Origin: Priapulus caudatus
Lineage: Eukaryota; Priapulida; Priapulimorpha; Priapulimorphida; Priapulidae
Assembly: GCF_000485595.1 (NCBI RefSeq)
Contig: NW_014577437.1
Span: 116,724-171,837 of the forward strand
DNA: 55,114 bases
Direction: 5' to 3'
The translations under genes were made by a program, and so were the position numbers. Positions 19,740 through 45,700 of this stretch are shown here, piece after piece. Each line of letters opens with the position of its first letter. Position 1 is the first letter of the stretch. A model generated the notes under the pieces. That model had not been told where the DNA came from, ran no database searches, and saw only the letters and a program-made list of their open reading frames with translations.

Positions 19740-21700
19740 GCGCCCGACCGGCCGTGATTCACCCGCGGCCAACTCCCGTGATCAACCCCAGCCCGTGTTA
19801 TTGACCCCGGCACGCCCGCGCGTGATTCACGCAGCCCGTGTGATTACCACAGCCGCGTGTGATTCACGCCCCGCCGTGTGATTTACCCCCAGGCCCGTGT
19901 GATTTACCCCAAGCCGTGTGATTTAGCCCCAGCCCAGTGTGATTCAGCGCCCAAGCCCCGTGATTACCGCTAGCCGCCCGTGATGCAAAGCGCCCAGCGC
20001 CGTGTGATTGCACCCCAGCGCCGTGGAATTCACTTGTAACCAGGGCCCGTGTGATTCACCCCAGCGCCCCAGTGATTTAACCCCATAGCGACCCCTCCGT
20101 GAACAACGCCCAGCCCCGTGTGATCACGAAGCCCAGCCCGTGGAATTCAGCGGTATCACTCAGCCCGTGTGATTCCCGAAGGCCCCCCGCAGCCCCCGTG
20201 ATTTCACCCGGCAGCCCGTGTGATCCCCCGAGCACCCCCAGCCGTGTGATCCCCCCCAGCACCCCGTGATTCACGCCCAGCCCGTGTGTTTACTCCCAGC
20301 CGCCATGATTCACCCAGCCCCGCGTGATTCACCTCCCAGCCCCGTGATTTAAAAAAAAAAAAAACACGCCGCCCGGCCCCCGTGATTCCCCCGCCCGTGT
20401 GATTCTACCACAGCCCGTGTGATTCGCTCGGCAGCGCCCCGTGGATTCACCCCAGCCCCCGTGGAATTCCCCTCCAGCCCGCGTGATTCACGCCGCAGCC
20501 GCTCGTGATTCCCCAGCCCCCCGTGATTTCCCGCTCGCCCCAGCCTCCGTGATTCCCCGCCAGCCGGCGTGTGATTCCCACCCCCAGCTGACGTGTGATT
20601 CACGATGGCCCAGCCCCCGTGATTCAGCAAGCCAGCAGCGCCCGGCGTGATTCACAGCCCAGCCCCGGCGTGACGTGATTCTTCACCTCAGCCCCCAGTG
20701 ATTCACCGCAGCCATGATTCTCACACCCCACCGGCGCCGTAATTCACCGCCCAGCCCGTGTGATTCCACCGCCGCCCGTGTGATTCCCCGCCAGCCCGGT
20801 TGTGATTCACGAGCCCAACCCGTGTGGATTCACAGGACCCCAGCCGCCCTGTGATTTCCTCCCCCAGCCCCCGTGATTCAGCGCCGCACAGCTCACCGTG
20901 ATTTCTCATCTCGGCGCCCAGCCCGGTGTGATTCACCACGCCAGCGGCTCGCGTGATTCACAACCAGCCCCCGTGATTCCCAGCCAGCCCCGGTGGGATT
21001 CACGGAGACCCCAGCGCCCGTGTGATTCAGCCCCTAGCCCACGTGATTCACTCCCGCAGCCCCGTTTGATTCACCCCAGCCCGTGTGATTCACGCCCCAG
21101 CCCCCCTTGATTCCTCCCGCGCCGCTCAGCCCCCGTGATTCACCCGCCAGCCCGTGTGATTCCCCTCCCCCAGCCCGTGTGATTCTCCCCAGCCCCGTGT
21201 GATTCCCCCCAGCACGTGTGATTCGCCCCAGCCCCCGTGATTTCGCGCCCCAGCCCGTGTGATTCACACTCCAGACCCGTGTGATTCACCCCAGCCCGTG
21301 TGATTCCCGGGCCCCAGCCCGTGTGATTCTCCCCCAGCCCGTGTGATTCCAAGCCCAGCAACGTGTGATTGCACACCCAGCCCCCGTGATTCCGCCCCCC
21401 CCACCAGCACGTGATGATTCACAGCCCCAGCCCCCGTGATCCCCCCCAGCCATGCCCGTGTTATTTCACAACTCCAGCCCGTGTGATTCACGAGCCCAAG
21501 CCCCCGTGATCCCCCCCAAGCCCGTGTGAATTCACCCCCAGCCCCCGTGATTCATCCCAGCCCCCGTGATTACACTGCCAGCGCAGCCCCGTGTGATTCA
21601 CGCCGGCCCCCGTGATCCCGACGCAGCCCGTGTTATTCACGGACCCAACCCCCTTGGTTCACCCCCAGCCCCCGATGTTCCACCCCACTCTGTGATCCAT
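19740..21700. repeat. 19-bp minisatellite (CAGCCCGTGTGATTCACCC), about 2 kb
   Basis: Roughly a hundred imperfect units with frequent indels. Minus-strand Gly/His/Arg-rich frames (NHTGLG, ITRAG) are repeat translations. Confidence 0.93.
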
Positions 21701-23720
21701 CCCCGCCTACACAGTAATAGACGCTACAAGATGCTAACGGTCAGACTGGTTTGATTAGAAGAACGAGTGAAGGAAAATTTATTGAAATACAAATGAACTA
21801 AGAATTAAACAAAAAGTGAATCGCAGCAGCGGTGCCAACACAGACTAGTTGACCAGCTATGAGCAGCCCACCAAGGTTTCAGTCCAGTTGCAAATCATGC
21901 AGGCTTGTGTAGCTGTCGTCAACGTCCACTCGATTGTTGTGGATGCTTGACCAGACGGAAAGACCTGTAGTCCTTCCATCTTAGGCGTCATGTGTGCAAC
22001 ACTCCAACAGCCACTATAGTGGGCGACTTTTGAAGGGGTGTTTTGATTCGGCCGTTTACGTCACGGATACCATGTTGTTAATAAAATTAATTTAGCTCTA
22101 CTTCTAAATCCACACTTATTTACGTAATTGTACGTCATATTCTCTGTTCACTGAAGACGGCAGTGGTGGAAAGTATTTGTGAATCCGTAAACTGTCAGTA
22201 TTTTAGTATACTTAGAAATTATATAGAGTAAGAAAACCACGTTATATGAGTGTACGAAAATACGTGAGATTTAACGGTCACGGAAGGACACTAGCATTGA
22301 TTCGAGTTGTAATTGTTTGACGATTTGTGAAATTTGGAATTTACGCGCGGCTCAAATTAATATGGCCATTTGTTATACGACGCATTTCTGAGACCTGCTT
22401 CAAATTAAAGATGTCCATGCTATAACACACACAAACACGCACACAGAAATCACCTAGGTCGTTTCACAACCGCATTCTGCATTCGCTTGTTCTTTTCCTG
22501 TAAATAATGATATTAATTATGACTTGCTGTATACGTGGGTGGGACAAAAAAAAGCATTTTTATCAAAAAAAGAGTTATATATACCTTGTTCAAATATAAC
22601 GTGATGTGATAACAGATGTTGCATTTGTTCATTTACTTTCATCGCATATGTACCGCTTGACCACTGGTGCTATAGGCTGATGCGCACACATGACGGCAAT
22701 GAAACCAATGCGGTCAATAAATGGCGTGTTTAAGTCAAAAGCACGATGTCATTGTGGGATCTTGGTTACCAAATACTACCAAAATTTATAAATATAATAA
22801 TTGCTTTACAGCATTTGCCTCGCCACCATTCAAGTTTTTTTCCAAACCGCTCATGCATCCAATAACAACACAGTATACACTTTTCACGTTTAAAGGTCAC
22901 GGTAAAATTAAAAGCGAACATTTTGCAAGGTAAACGGCCTTATTGTCTATTGTTAAAACCAACAAGCCGAACTGGTTTATGAAAAGGAGTTAACGAGCAT
23001 GTGCAGTTGAAATGCAAAATGTATCTTGTATAAAATCCGTGGTAACCACAGACCTCTACATACTAACGTTAGTATATATAGAGATCGGGTGGTGGTAACT
23101 ATAAGGTGTATAGTGAATGAAGCCTGCTTGACTTCAGCCATTCATTTTATCAAGAGCGTATTAACAATGGCATTCTTAATAAGACATTTTTAATATGCTC
23201 TTGATTTTTTGGTGCTATGTGACAGCTGCACTTTGCTGGAAACATAATTAGTCATGACACTACGAGTAAAGAACGTAATAACCTTTCACCACATGTAGTC
23301 GTGTGCAAATGTAATGTATGGCAGCCATGATGGAAGTAACATATTATGGAAGTCATATAACCTTTTACGATGTTTCTGAGAACGGGAACCAAATCGCTAA
23401 TGAAAGCATAGTCAGTGAAGCCATTGAGCTATAGTTACATGTTGACATTACAGGTGTCCATAATATCAACTCTGCATAGTCATGTTATCAATGGAGGGGG
23501 CATTGCGTCATGGTATCTAAGCAATAGGGAGGGATTTTCCAGTGGCATTTGCCGTAGTAATCAAAATTTGAGTGTTGTAGTAGGTTGTTGCTGTAAACAT
23601 CCTGCAGTGGACGCATTAAATTCTGAACATTACGCCCTACGCTTGCGTCGACCATCATGACCATCTGTGAACAGTGGCTGGCTGTGAGAGATCACGCGAA
23701 GCTAGGTAATAATAACAAGG
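21701..23720. other. intergenic, no gene recognised; contains a 57-bp palindrome
   Basis: AT-rich unique sequence. AATAAA on the minus strand near 21778 might mark a 3' end, but no gene is seen. A palindrome at 23149-23205 (ATCAAGAGCGTATTAA and TTAATATGCTCTTGAT) belongs to the micro-palindrome family. Confidence 0.5.
23149..23205. mobile_element. micro-palindrome (ATCAAGAGCG type)
   Basis: Inverted arms ATCAAGAGCGTATTAA / TTAATATGCTCTTGAT around a short centre. Same ends as 33119-33210. Confidence 0.75.
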
Positions 23721-24510
23721 CAAATTGTGTTCAATTTTTTTTACATATACATATTTCTGCATAATTGTTTATACCTTTATTGGCAAAAAAACCCAAAAAA
23801 GAATGTCTCGGGCAAGTACATTCACAAGCATTAAAAACAAGACAATCTACAACGTGCTGTTCGGAGCGCACACGCACACACGAGCAAAGTTTCGTCAAAG
23901 CTTCAACTTCACAAAATCCTGTTAGCGCGTTCCGGCTGTACAAACACTATTAGGGTGAACGGAATTTTCGAAAAATCGTAGGTGACGACGAGTAGATATC
24001 GCCCGCACGCGATACCAGTGAAAGTGATGTTCGGTTGAACGCAAACAACACACAGTGGATAATTGTGACGTACAGTAACTACGTGCAGTCGGGGGGAGTA
24101 CAAGCAAGGACGAGCAGACGACATTTCGTGTCGTGACTAGTCTCTTGCCGCATCATGCGAGATTTGCAAGCTCTTTGCCGGAAAACACGAATACAAGTCG
24201 GACGACACGCGCGCGCCACTCGCGCATAAACGCCATGTATGTACACGGAAGACGGCGGCGAGGGGGGGGTGCACCCACCGCACGTCGGCGTGAAAGAGGG
24301 AGCCACCTCACACACAAATAAATAAAACAACAAAAACGAAACGAGTTGAGCGAACCACTTCAATCACTCACTCACTCACTCACTCACTCACTCACTCACT
24401 CACTCACGCCACTCATTTCATCACTCACTCGCTCCGTCGCTCACTCCTGCTTACCGTCGTATAGCAAGCAGTTCACTAAGTAACAGTAAGTACTCTCTCC
24501 CTCTCTCTCT

Positions 24511-24554
<44 letters not shown>

Positions 24555-26055
24555 CTTTATATATATATATATATGTATGTATATCAACAGCAACAGATGT
24601 ACAGCAGTTCAAATACAGAAACCGATCATACAAAACAAAACACAGGAGGTTCCAAAATAAGTCCCAGACCTACCACAGCCTTACGTAGACATTGTACATG
24701 GTACGGGTAAGCACCGAAAGTCATAGGCTGGATGTACGAAGAGACCTGTCCCACCAACACCAACACCACACCACCACCACCACCACCGAGAGAGGTGACG
24801 CTAGGACTGCAGAGAGGCGACCGAGTGACATCATGCGATATTGCAACGTTCGAATGCAATTCACATGACAAACGCGGACACGCGGGCTATATGTACAATA
24901 CGCGGCTCTGACGTAGATGCGCGGTGAGTGGGGGAGGGCGCGGTCCGCCCACGCGTAACAATGCAATCGCGATTACGTCGGCGTCCAGGGTGCCTTGGAA
25001 CGAGGCCAGAGGAGACAGAGGCGAGGTTGATCGCACAATGCTGCCGTGTCATGCTGTGAAGTGTGTGTGACAAAATAGCCCCGGCCCGTCCGCATTTCGA
25101 TGCGGTGCTGCCACCTAGCTCGGGACACGCCGTTCGCGACATTGATCAACACATTAGGCGCAGATTTGAACCTACAAAAAACGGTCATTACGTCCGCTGC
25201 GGAACTCTCTCTCTCTCTCGGAACCCGGTCATCCCACAAACGCGAACGCAGTGAACTGCTAATGGGACCTCGTAAAAACAATCGGTCGGTGGCCTTCCTT
25301 GAGACTAGAAGGAAGTCGAAAGAGAAGAAAAACGAATAGTGAGTGCTTCGTGGCGGCAGTGTAACTTGCGAGGTCACGGTAGCAGTGACCGAACAAACGC
25401 TCAACCGAAGATCATTTGGTTCGTGATTCGAAAACGGGTACAAATACGTAGGTGAAGCCATCGTCGTACCTACTACTACTGCACCGCTGCTGTTGAATAT
25501 AAAAGGCATTTATAAACACATCCAGAGAGATTGTTCAGTGTGCAAACGTTTCATAAATATTTTACAATCTCAGATACAATATACTCACAAAAGCTGTAAA
25601 AAGTGGATTCACCACGTCTTCGTACTCTGGGGGCCGATCCCAAGGACTCTGGGGGGCGGGGGGCAGGACTCTAAAATCTAGCGAACGTCTCCAACGAAAA
25701 AGAAAAACATTTCTGCACCAACCCACAACCCCCTCTCACCTTCTCTTCGCTACTCGACGATAACGGGACACCCCATCCCCGGGGACGTTCACCCGCACTC
25801 ACGCGCGGAGACACACACACACACCACGCCCCCTCCCACCCGGCCTAATCTCGACACCCTCCCCCCTCCCTCCGAAATAAAACCCGGGAAAACGCACGAC
25901 GCCTTCCTCCGCTGCTGCTGTCAAAAACTACCCGGTAACCTCCGCCGCGGAGAACCCGGGCGAAGAAGAAGAAGGGGAACACAACGACGAAAACTGCGTC
26001 ACGTCTCCGACGCCGCCACCGCACGCAAGAGTCCACCCGCCGGCGTAGCCACGCG
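23721..26055. other. downstream of UBE2R2: likely 3' UTR plus simple repeats
   Basis: On the minus strand this follows the UBE2R2 stop codon. A minus AATAAA lies near 23776-23781, which could end a long 3' UTR; unproven. It holds (CTCA)n at 24361-24410, (CT)n and (TA)n at 24488-24575, and a GC-rich patch at 25700-26050. No other exon recognised. Confidence 0.45.
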
Positions 26056-39322
<13,267 letters not shown>

Positions 39323-39672
39323 CTGTGTGCTTTATACGAAAATGGTCCGCGGAAATTCTGAAATACAAAGACTAGAAATGTTGCCTGCAAAAGAAGTTCT
39401 TCGTCCGATAGCCCTATCTCTACTGCCTAAACCAAAGAAACTCAACAAAGATGGTGAAATGACGTCACACTGATGGTCGTAAATCGTCGACGTTAACCAG
39501 CTGAGCCCTCTTTTGGAAACATTGACATCATGCGTAAATAATTGCCTTTGATATTTTATTAAATTCACTTGACTAATATCATATTATTTGTTTATTATCC
39601 AAATGAATAATTCGTCACTTAAGAGTATCTGTAACTTCCTCGTCGCAACACTTTACGATTGTCGCATGTGTA
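39323..39672. promoter_or_regulatory. head-to-head promoter between UBE2R2 and PTPN9
   Basis: Only 350 bp separate the two start codons, so both 5' UTRs and core promoters share this interval. A palindromic CRE, TGACGTCA, is at 39460-39467. No TATA box is evident near either start. Confidence 0.7.
39460..39467. promoter_or_regulatory. consensus CRE (TGACGTCA)
   Basis: Perfect CREB/ATF palindrome about 145 bp from the UBE2R2 ATG and 205 bp from the PTPN9 ATG. Confidence 0.6.
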
Positions 39673-39717
39673 ATGAAGGGAGCAATGGCCGCTGTTCTTT
39701 CTCCAGAAGAGGAGCAG
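39673..39717 (+). CDS. PTPN9: PTPN9 exon 1 (start codon)
   Basis: ATG at 39673 with a second in-frame ATG at 39685; no earlier in-frame ATG before an upstream stop (39604). Ends GAGCAG|gtaaac, phase 0. Either ATG may be used. Confidence 0.85.
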
Positions 39718-42700
39718 GTAAACAATATCTTTAGTTAATTGCCACCGTGTACACGTGGCATTTAGAATTACGTTAAGCAGCAATATGCATGTATTATGTG
39801 TTGATTGACTTAATATTTTTAGTTGATTATGTTGTATGTTTTTCCAGAGGTGGCTGCGCCGAGAATTAGCTGGCGCTGTTTTATACCGCCAATTTGGCTT
39901 CCATCCAGACATTGTCAATAAAACAAAGGTTTTAGAGGGCTAACCTAACTATAAGTATAAGACCAAATTGTGTAAATTATTTGGTCATGATTATGTTAGA
40001 TTTAACGGTTAGGCTTGGTTAGGGCTATGGTGAGTATTATTAATATTATCATTCACTAGTATTATTATTAACTACTAGTACTAGTAGTACTACTACTACT
40101 AGTACTACTAGTACTACTACTACTAGTACTACTAGTACTAATCCGTAATCCGGAGCTTGACTAGTACTACTAGTAGTAGTAGCTAGTAGTAGTCGTGTTG
40201 ATGGCGTGTGATGGACTGATGCATGTAAGTTGTAACAATCGTTAAAATGGCAATGAACAGTGGTTCGATAATAATCCGACATTGGTTCGACAATGGACAG
40301 TGGTTGCGGGAGAACCTGCAGTTCTGTTTGTGCACTTTCAGGGCGGCTACCCGGCCAAGCTGAAGAAGGTGCTCATCGTGTCGGCACCGCTGTGGTTCCG
40401 AGCGCCCTTCAACATTCTCCGCATGTTCCTGCGACAGAAGTTGCGCGACCGAGTACGTATCCATGGTTACCACGTCATTCCCTTCGCCGCTCGACAAATT
40501 CGGGGGGCCCGTTGTCAGAAACAAAATTAGTCTTAACATTAGTCATAACATTAACTTCCACTCGTAAACCGTTGACAGAAACATCGCAAAGTTACGAGAA
40601 TGAAAAATCCTCGAAAATATCCTCTTAACATTACGAAAGCCCAAACCCTCCCAAGCTCGTTAATATTAAGATGAAAATAACACATTTACACTACGAATTA
40701 CAATTATACGGATATTATATTTTATAATAATGAGTAAAATGTGTGTTTTTCTTGAAAAACACGTCAAAAACATTAATTATCTATCGTTCGTAAACCAAAA
40801 CAATACATTTACAAATGGCGTATGGCATTTGTTCTCTTGTTTTAAATGCTTGCACGCTTGCCACGACTCTCGCATCTCGCGTTAACAGTGTGAGAATTTG
40901 TCTTGTTGTGCAGAATAAATTCATAACCACGTCGTTTTTCATCAATTATTATTTATATGTGGTTAGCCATCATAATATGCATAAATTACTGTGATGTACA
41001 ATAAATGTGTACGAATTTGAATTTTGTGATCGATTCTCATCCAATCAAAAGCCTTGTGACATGAAATTATGAAGTTCTTGTTATCGTGAGTTTGCTCGTA
41101 GCTACGATGTGTTTCTGTCAACGCTACTCTCGTAGCATTAACATTAGTCGTAAGTGTTATCGTAGCATTAACATTAGCATTAACTTTACGATGTTTCTGA
41201 CAACGGGCCCCGGGATTCCACATTCAGGGTGAACAACGTGTGAATGTCAAACGGGATGGATTTCTTTTACGACTTTTATTCTAAACGAAGATTAGTTTTC
41301 GGATTTAGTTATTTGCTTTGGTAATTACTTCTGTAGAACTAGGTGTGATGCATGTAGCAAATATAATCGTTGCTCTTCCAACTTTTCCGTGAAGTGCTGG
41401 GCCGTATTACTGAAAGCGGTGAATCTTGTGAGATTGCCCCCATAAATACGTCATCAGCTTCAGATGGGATTCGTTGCGTGTAATTGTTGTGGTGTGTTTT
41501 ATTTGCTACGCATTCGAATCCCATTGCAATCGGCCTGTGTCGACTTGCGAAACGACTTGCAATAGCTCGCGATTTGATTCGCACTGCCGTTGTAGAGCAG
41601 TGGAAAAATTACGCAGGGGCAGCGGGGGAAATCGCCCCCGAAATTCCCAAAACAGCTTCCGAAAATGTGATTACGGGGGCGACAGTTAAAACGATAACGG
41701 TTCGAAATCCCCCCGTAATCGCACGCCTCGAAGTCGATGCGTTGCCACTGGTTACACAAGCTGCTGCAAACCCGCAATGCCTGAGCTAGTGTATCAGCTC
41801 CAGCGCAATATAGCAATTTCCAATTCCAGGAAAGAGTTTTGCTGTCGCTCTCTCATATCAGCGGTGCCCACCCTCTGCATATGTTACTAGAGCACTCAGA
41901 GAGCACAGACCTCCGCCAAGGCAGCTGAATTCTCTCAATGTATGATGCATGTAAGTTGTAACAATCGTTAAAATGGCAGCAACAAGTTCGTCCGTAATAT
42001 CTGTCGAGACTTAAAGGGATACTTTCCCCTAGAATTTGAGAGTATATTATCATAGTAGATTAATAAATGATAGCATATACCTAAAAATTTCTATAATTAC
42101 GCATTCACGTTTGTCATAAATATTTAAAAACAACATTGAATTTCGAAATCTTCATTTTTGGGCGCTGACATGACACCAGCGATCGTGCTGCTGTTGTACC
42201 CAAACTTGGAATCTACACAATCTCGAGACTGTGCAGCGATTGTGCTGCCCAAACTGCGGATTCCCTAGTTTGGCTGACCAATCTCAAGATTGGGCAAACT
42301 GAAAACAGTCGGTGATTCAACAACCGCTCATAGACATAGCGAGTGTGTGGTGGGCGTGGTGCAAACTAGGAAGAGATTTATCTCACATTTATCCAATTAT
42401 TTATTATAATCATTTAATATTTATACAAAGGTGCCAAACACATTGAGGAAAGAAGGTTATAGTTATGATATAACATTTGAAATCCTAATAATCATATGTG
42501 TGTGCAAGCTCTGTTTACCTCTGTTTGCCCAATCTCAAGATTGGTTGCCCAAACTGCGGATGCGCTGAAATTCCAAGTTTGGGCAAGATTCCAAGTTTGG
42601 GCACAACACTGCCACCCTGAAAAAGTTGAGCATTTGCTAATTCATTTTGCACGTTACAGACCGAGGGCTAATCACAAGTGCAATTATATTTATACCTAAA

Positions 42701-45700
42701 TGCTATTTAACCGAACGATATTCATTTTAGGGCAAATTTATCCATATTATAACTGAAACTATATGTCGTTTATAAGATATTACAATCCTTTTGCTTTTAA
42801 AATAATAAATAAGAAACACCTTCGGTCTGTAGCCCTTGTCTGAAAAGTGGGTTTGCGCAATTCATCAGATCGTGTGCTTTGAGTGGCGCCACCGTCGTTG
42901 TAATAAAACTGTAGTCGTTGGTTTTAAAACATTTTTTAATAATATTTCTAATGGTGATTGAACCATGAAACTTTTTATGTAGCTTAATTTTAACCTAAAT
43001 TACCTGAAAATAACCCTAGAACATAGAGTAAACGATCCCTTTAACTGAAAATATCTGAAGAACCTAGAGTAATGTATCCCTTTAATCAATGAGAAACCAG
43101 TGTTACCTTTTGGCTATTATATATATTCGTTATAATGTAAAGTGATTTTAGTTGATTTGTTACTTCCAAATTGCTTTTAAATCGTAGCTATATTGGGTGA
43201 AGCAATACTATATAAGCAGCTAAACACAATTGTATTAAAGCCATGTTTTCACCACAGTCACGGTGCATTGTCTGAAAAATTTGTTTCGGACTATATGGCT
43301 TTCGCAGGTGTAATTTCTTTTAGTCATTATTTGCTCATACTTTTCAAGTGCCTTAAAGTCATGTATAATTTTATTCTAAAATAGTCATCAATAGGAACTA
43401 TTAAATTGAATTTTTAACATTTGTTACGTGTAATTCATGTAATGTTTATGTATGTTACCAACATTTTCTCGCCAATGTTTCAGGCCACACGAGAATTTAT
43501 TGAAGGTGCCAATCACCTTAGACAGCAATGGGGCGCTGGCCCTATTTCATGGAATGTTGCTGTCAAGTTTCTCATGGCAAGAAAGTTTGATGTAAGAAGG
43601 GCATTAGAACTTTACCAAGCACATGAGGTGAGTCAGAATCAGTCACTGTATGGTCTCTTCTTTGAGATCTTACAAGGCATATGGTTTATTTTAGATTGTT
43701 TTTGTATCAATTAAGTGGGGGATTTTGTGGAAAACTAGAACTGTTTATGAGAGCGGGACACATGCATCATAGGATGAAATTATGGGAAATTTCTGGAAGT
43801 TACCATTCAGGAATCGCACATAGTATAAAGTTAGTGACTCCATTCAGAAACCAAGAGTCCTGCTTCAAACCAAAACGAAACAGGAAATAGGTTGTCAGTG
43901 ATATCAGTCGGATATACAAAGGTATATATATGATGCCGGTTCTTGAGTGGTCTAGCAATTGCTTTCATCATCGGAGTCTCATTGTGCTGAGCACTGTCAT
44001 TTATCCAGTATTTTTGTGTCAACATGAAATTCCATTAGTAAGATGGACAATCCTTATGGATTATGCCAAAATGAATACTGGGGGTTTATAGACATTATTT
44101 TTATACTGCCACATATTTGAGCATCTGTTTACATCAGATTCGTGACCCCCCCCCCCGCACTAATTATGAAGCTTGGCGCATGCATGAATGAATTGACGCT
44201 GGATTAGAGATGGCAAGTTATCGTGCGAACGATATACTACTGCCCACACAGTACACGTTTGCATGCAGACCATAAGTAGTGAGACAGAAATTAGTTTGTT
44301 GTAATACTCAGGGTTCTCCCTACGTTGCGCAAACGGGGCGCGCGCGCCCCGTTTGGGAAAACTCCCCCCTGTTTGAATCGTTGCGCCCTGTTTAAATTAC
44401 CTCCGCCCCGTTTAAATTCCACCACAATAAAAGTTTGCCAGCGCGGGAATCGATCGTCAAGAATTGCCGTTCGACCAGGACATCCGACGCGTGTATTTTT
44501 ACCGTACCACGCATGCACTGCAGACAGTACACAAGTTAACCTGTCACTAACTGTACACCGACTCGGCTATCTTATATATACAAGAACCCCAAATACCGTC
44601 TATGGTGTGGTGGCGATTTTACGCATTAATTAGTCGTACGGTAAAAATACACGCCCCCCGGACCCCCCTAGTTTCCCCCCTCCCCCCTACCCCTCCCCTC
44701 CCCCCTGTTTGAATTTTATCCTGGGGAGAACCCTGATACTTAGCTTGCCATCTGTATATATAGCTAATAGTCCGTATATATACTAATAGTCTATATATAG
44801 CCTCTATCTGCAAATGAAATGTCCTAGATTAGATAAGTGACAAATGATTCCATGGTTTAGGTGCATTGGTCTGAAAGTTTCTATGTTCACCACAAGACAA
44901 GTTTGGGTGTGATTGGTTCTGCAATCTGCAGCACTTGACACTTTTTTTCATTATGAACCACACGTTTCCTAACATTAATGTAGAATTACCACTGTTAGTG
45001 TTACAGTTGTTGGTGATAGCACTATAAAGAAATTTATTGGTGCAATTACACGCGTAGATACGCACGCACACCCGGATGCCTGTGTGCATGTACGCGCACT
45101 CCCATTTGAATGGATGTATATATATACGTGCATTCAGTAACACAGGCACACGTGTGTATATGTGTGCAGACATATATATACACAAATGCAGACATTCACA
45201 CATACACGGGCTGACTTGGCGTGGTACCCACAGAAATTTGATGACATCCATGGCAATAAACCCCCGTTGCCAGTGGCCACCATGTTTGGTTTGCCTACAT
45301 GCTCTCCCTGTAGAATTCCAGTTGTGTATGTGTGCCTCTTTGTTCCACATAAAGAATGCTGTTAAAAAAGTAACTGGCCTTCGTAACCCTTCTTTATAGG
45401 AAACGTTTGCCTTTGTGCTGTTGTATTAAAACTTGGCATAATGCTTTAAAGTTTCTTAGTAAACTGAAGGCAACTTTTCCCCCATGATTCCATAAAAAAA
45501 TTAAATTCTAACCTTACTGCTCACATATCACTGTGCATTGACACAAATTTGTAAGTATTTACTATTATCATTGTTTGCCTAAGCAGTAGTTGCCGTTTCC
45601 TGGTTGGTGTTCGTTACACGGAATATAGTAGTGTGTTTTCGGAAACTGATAGTAACGTATGTGCACATGTGCATGTCCTGTAGCACACCCACGCGCAATA

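Larger units (their letters stand above)
40253..41943 (+). other. misplaced clean duplicate of the PTPN9 exon 6 region
   Basis: Matches 49710-51422 throughout, including exon 6 and two inverted-repeat elements. It is flanked on both sides by GATGCATGTAAGTTGTAACA followed by ATCGTTAAAATGGCA (about 40219-40252 and 41944-41977). Its internal 30-bp array is reduced to about two units, versus about 530 bp in the other copy. Confidence 0.88.

Noticed and set aside
41484-41816. Overlapping 101- and 105-codon frames on both strands
   Set aside because: Both fall in a repeat-like element and are broken in the second copy at 51000-51350, which is itself error-rich, so no coding claim can be made.
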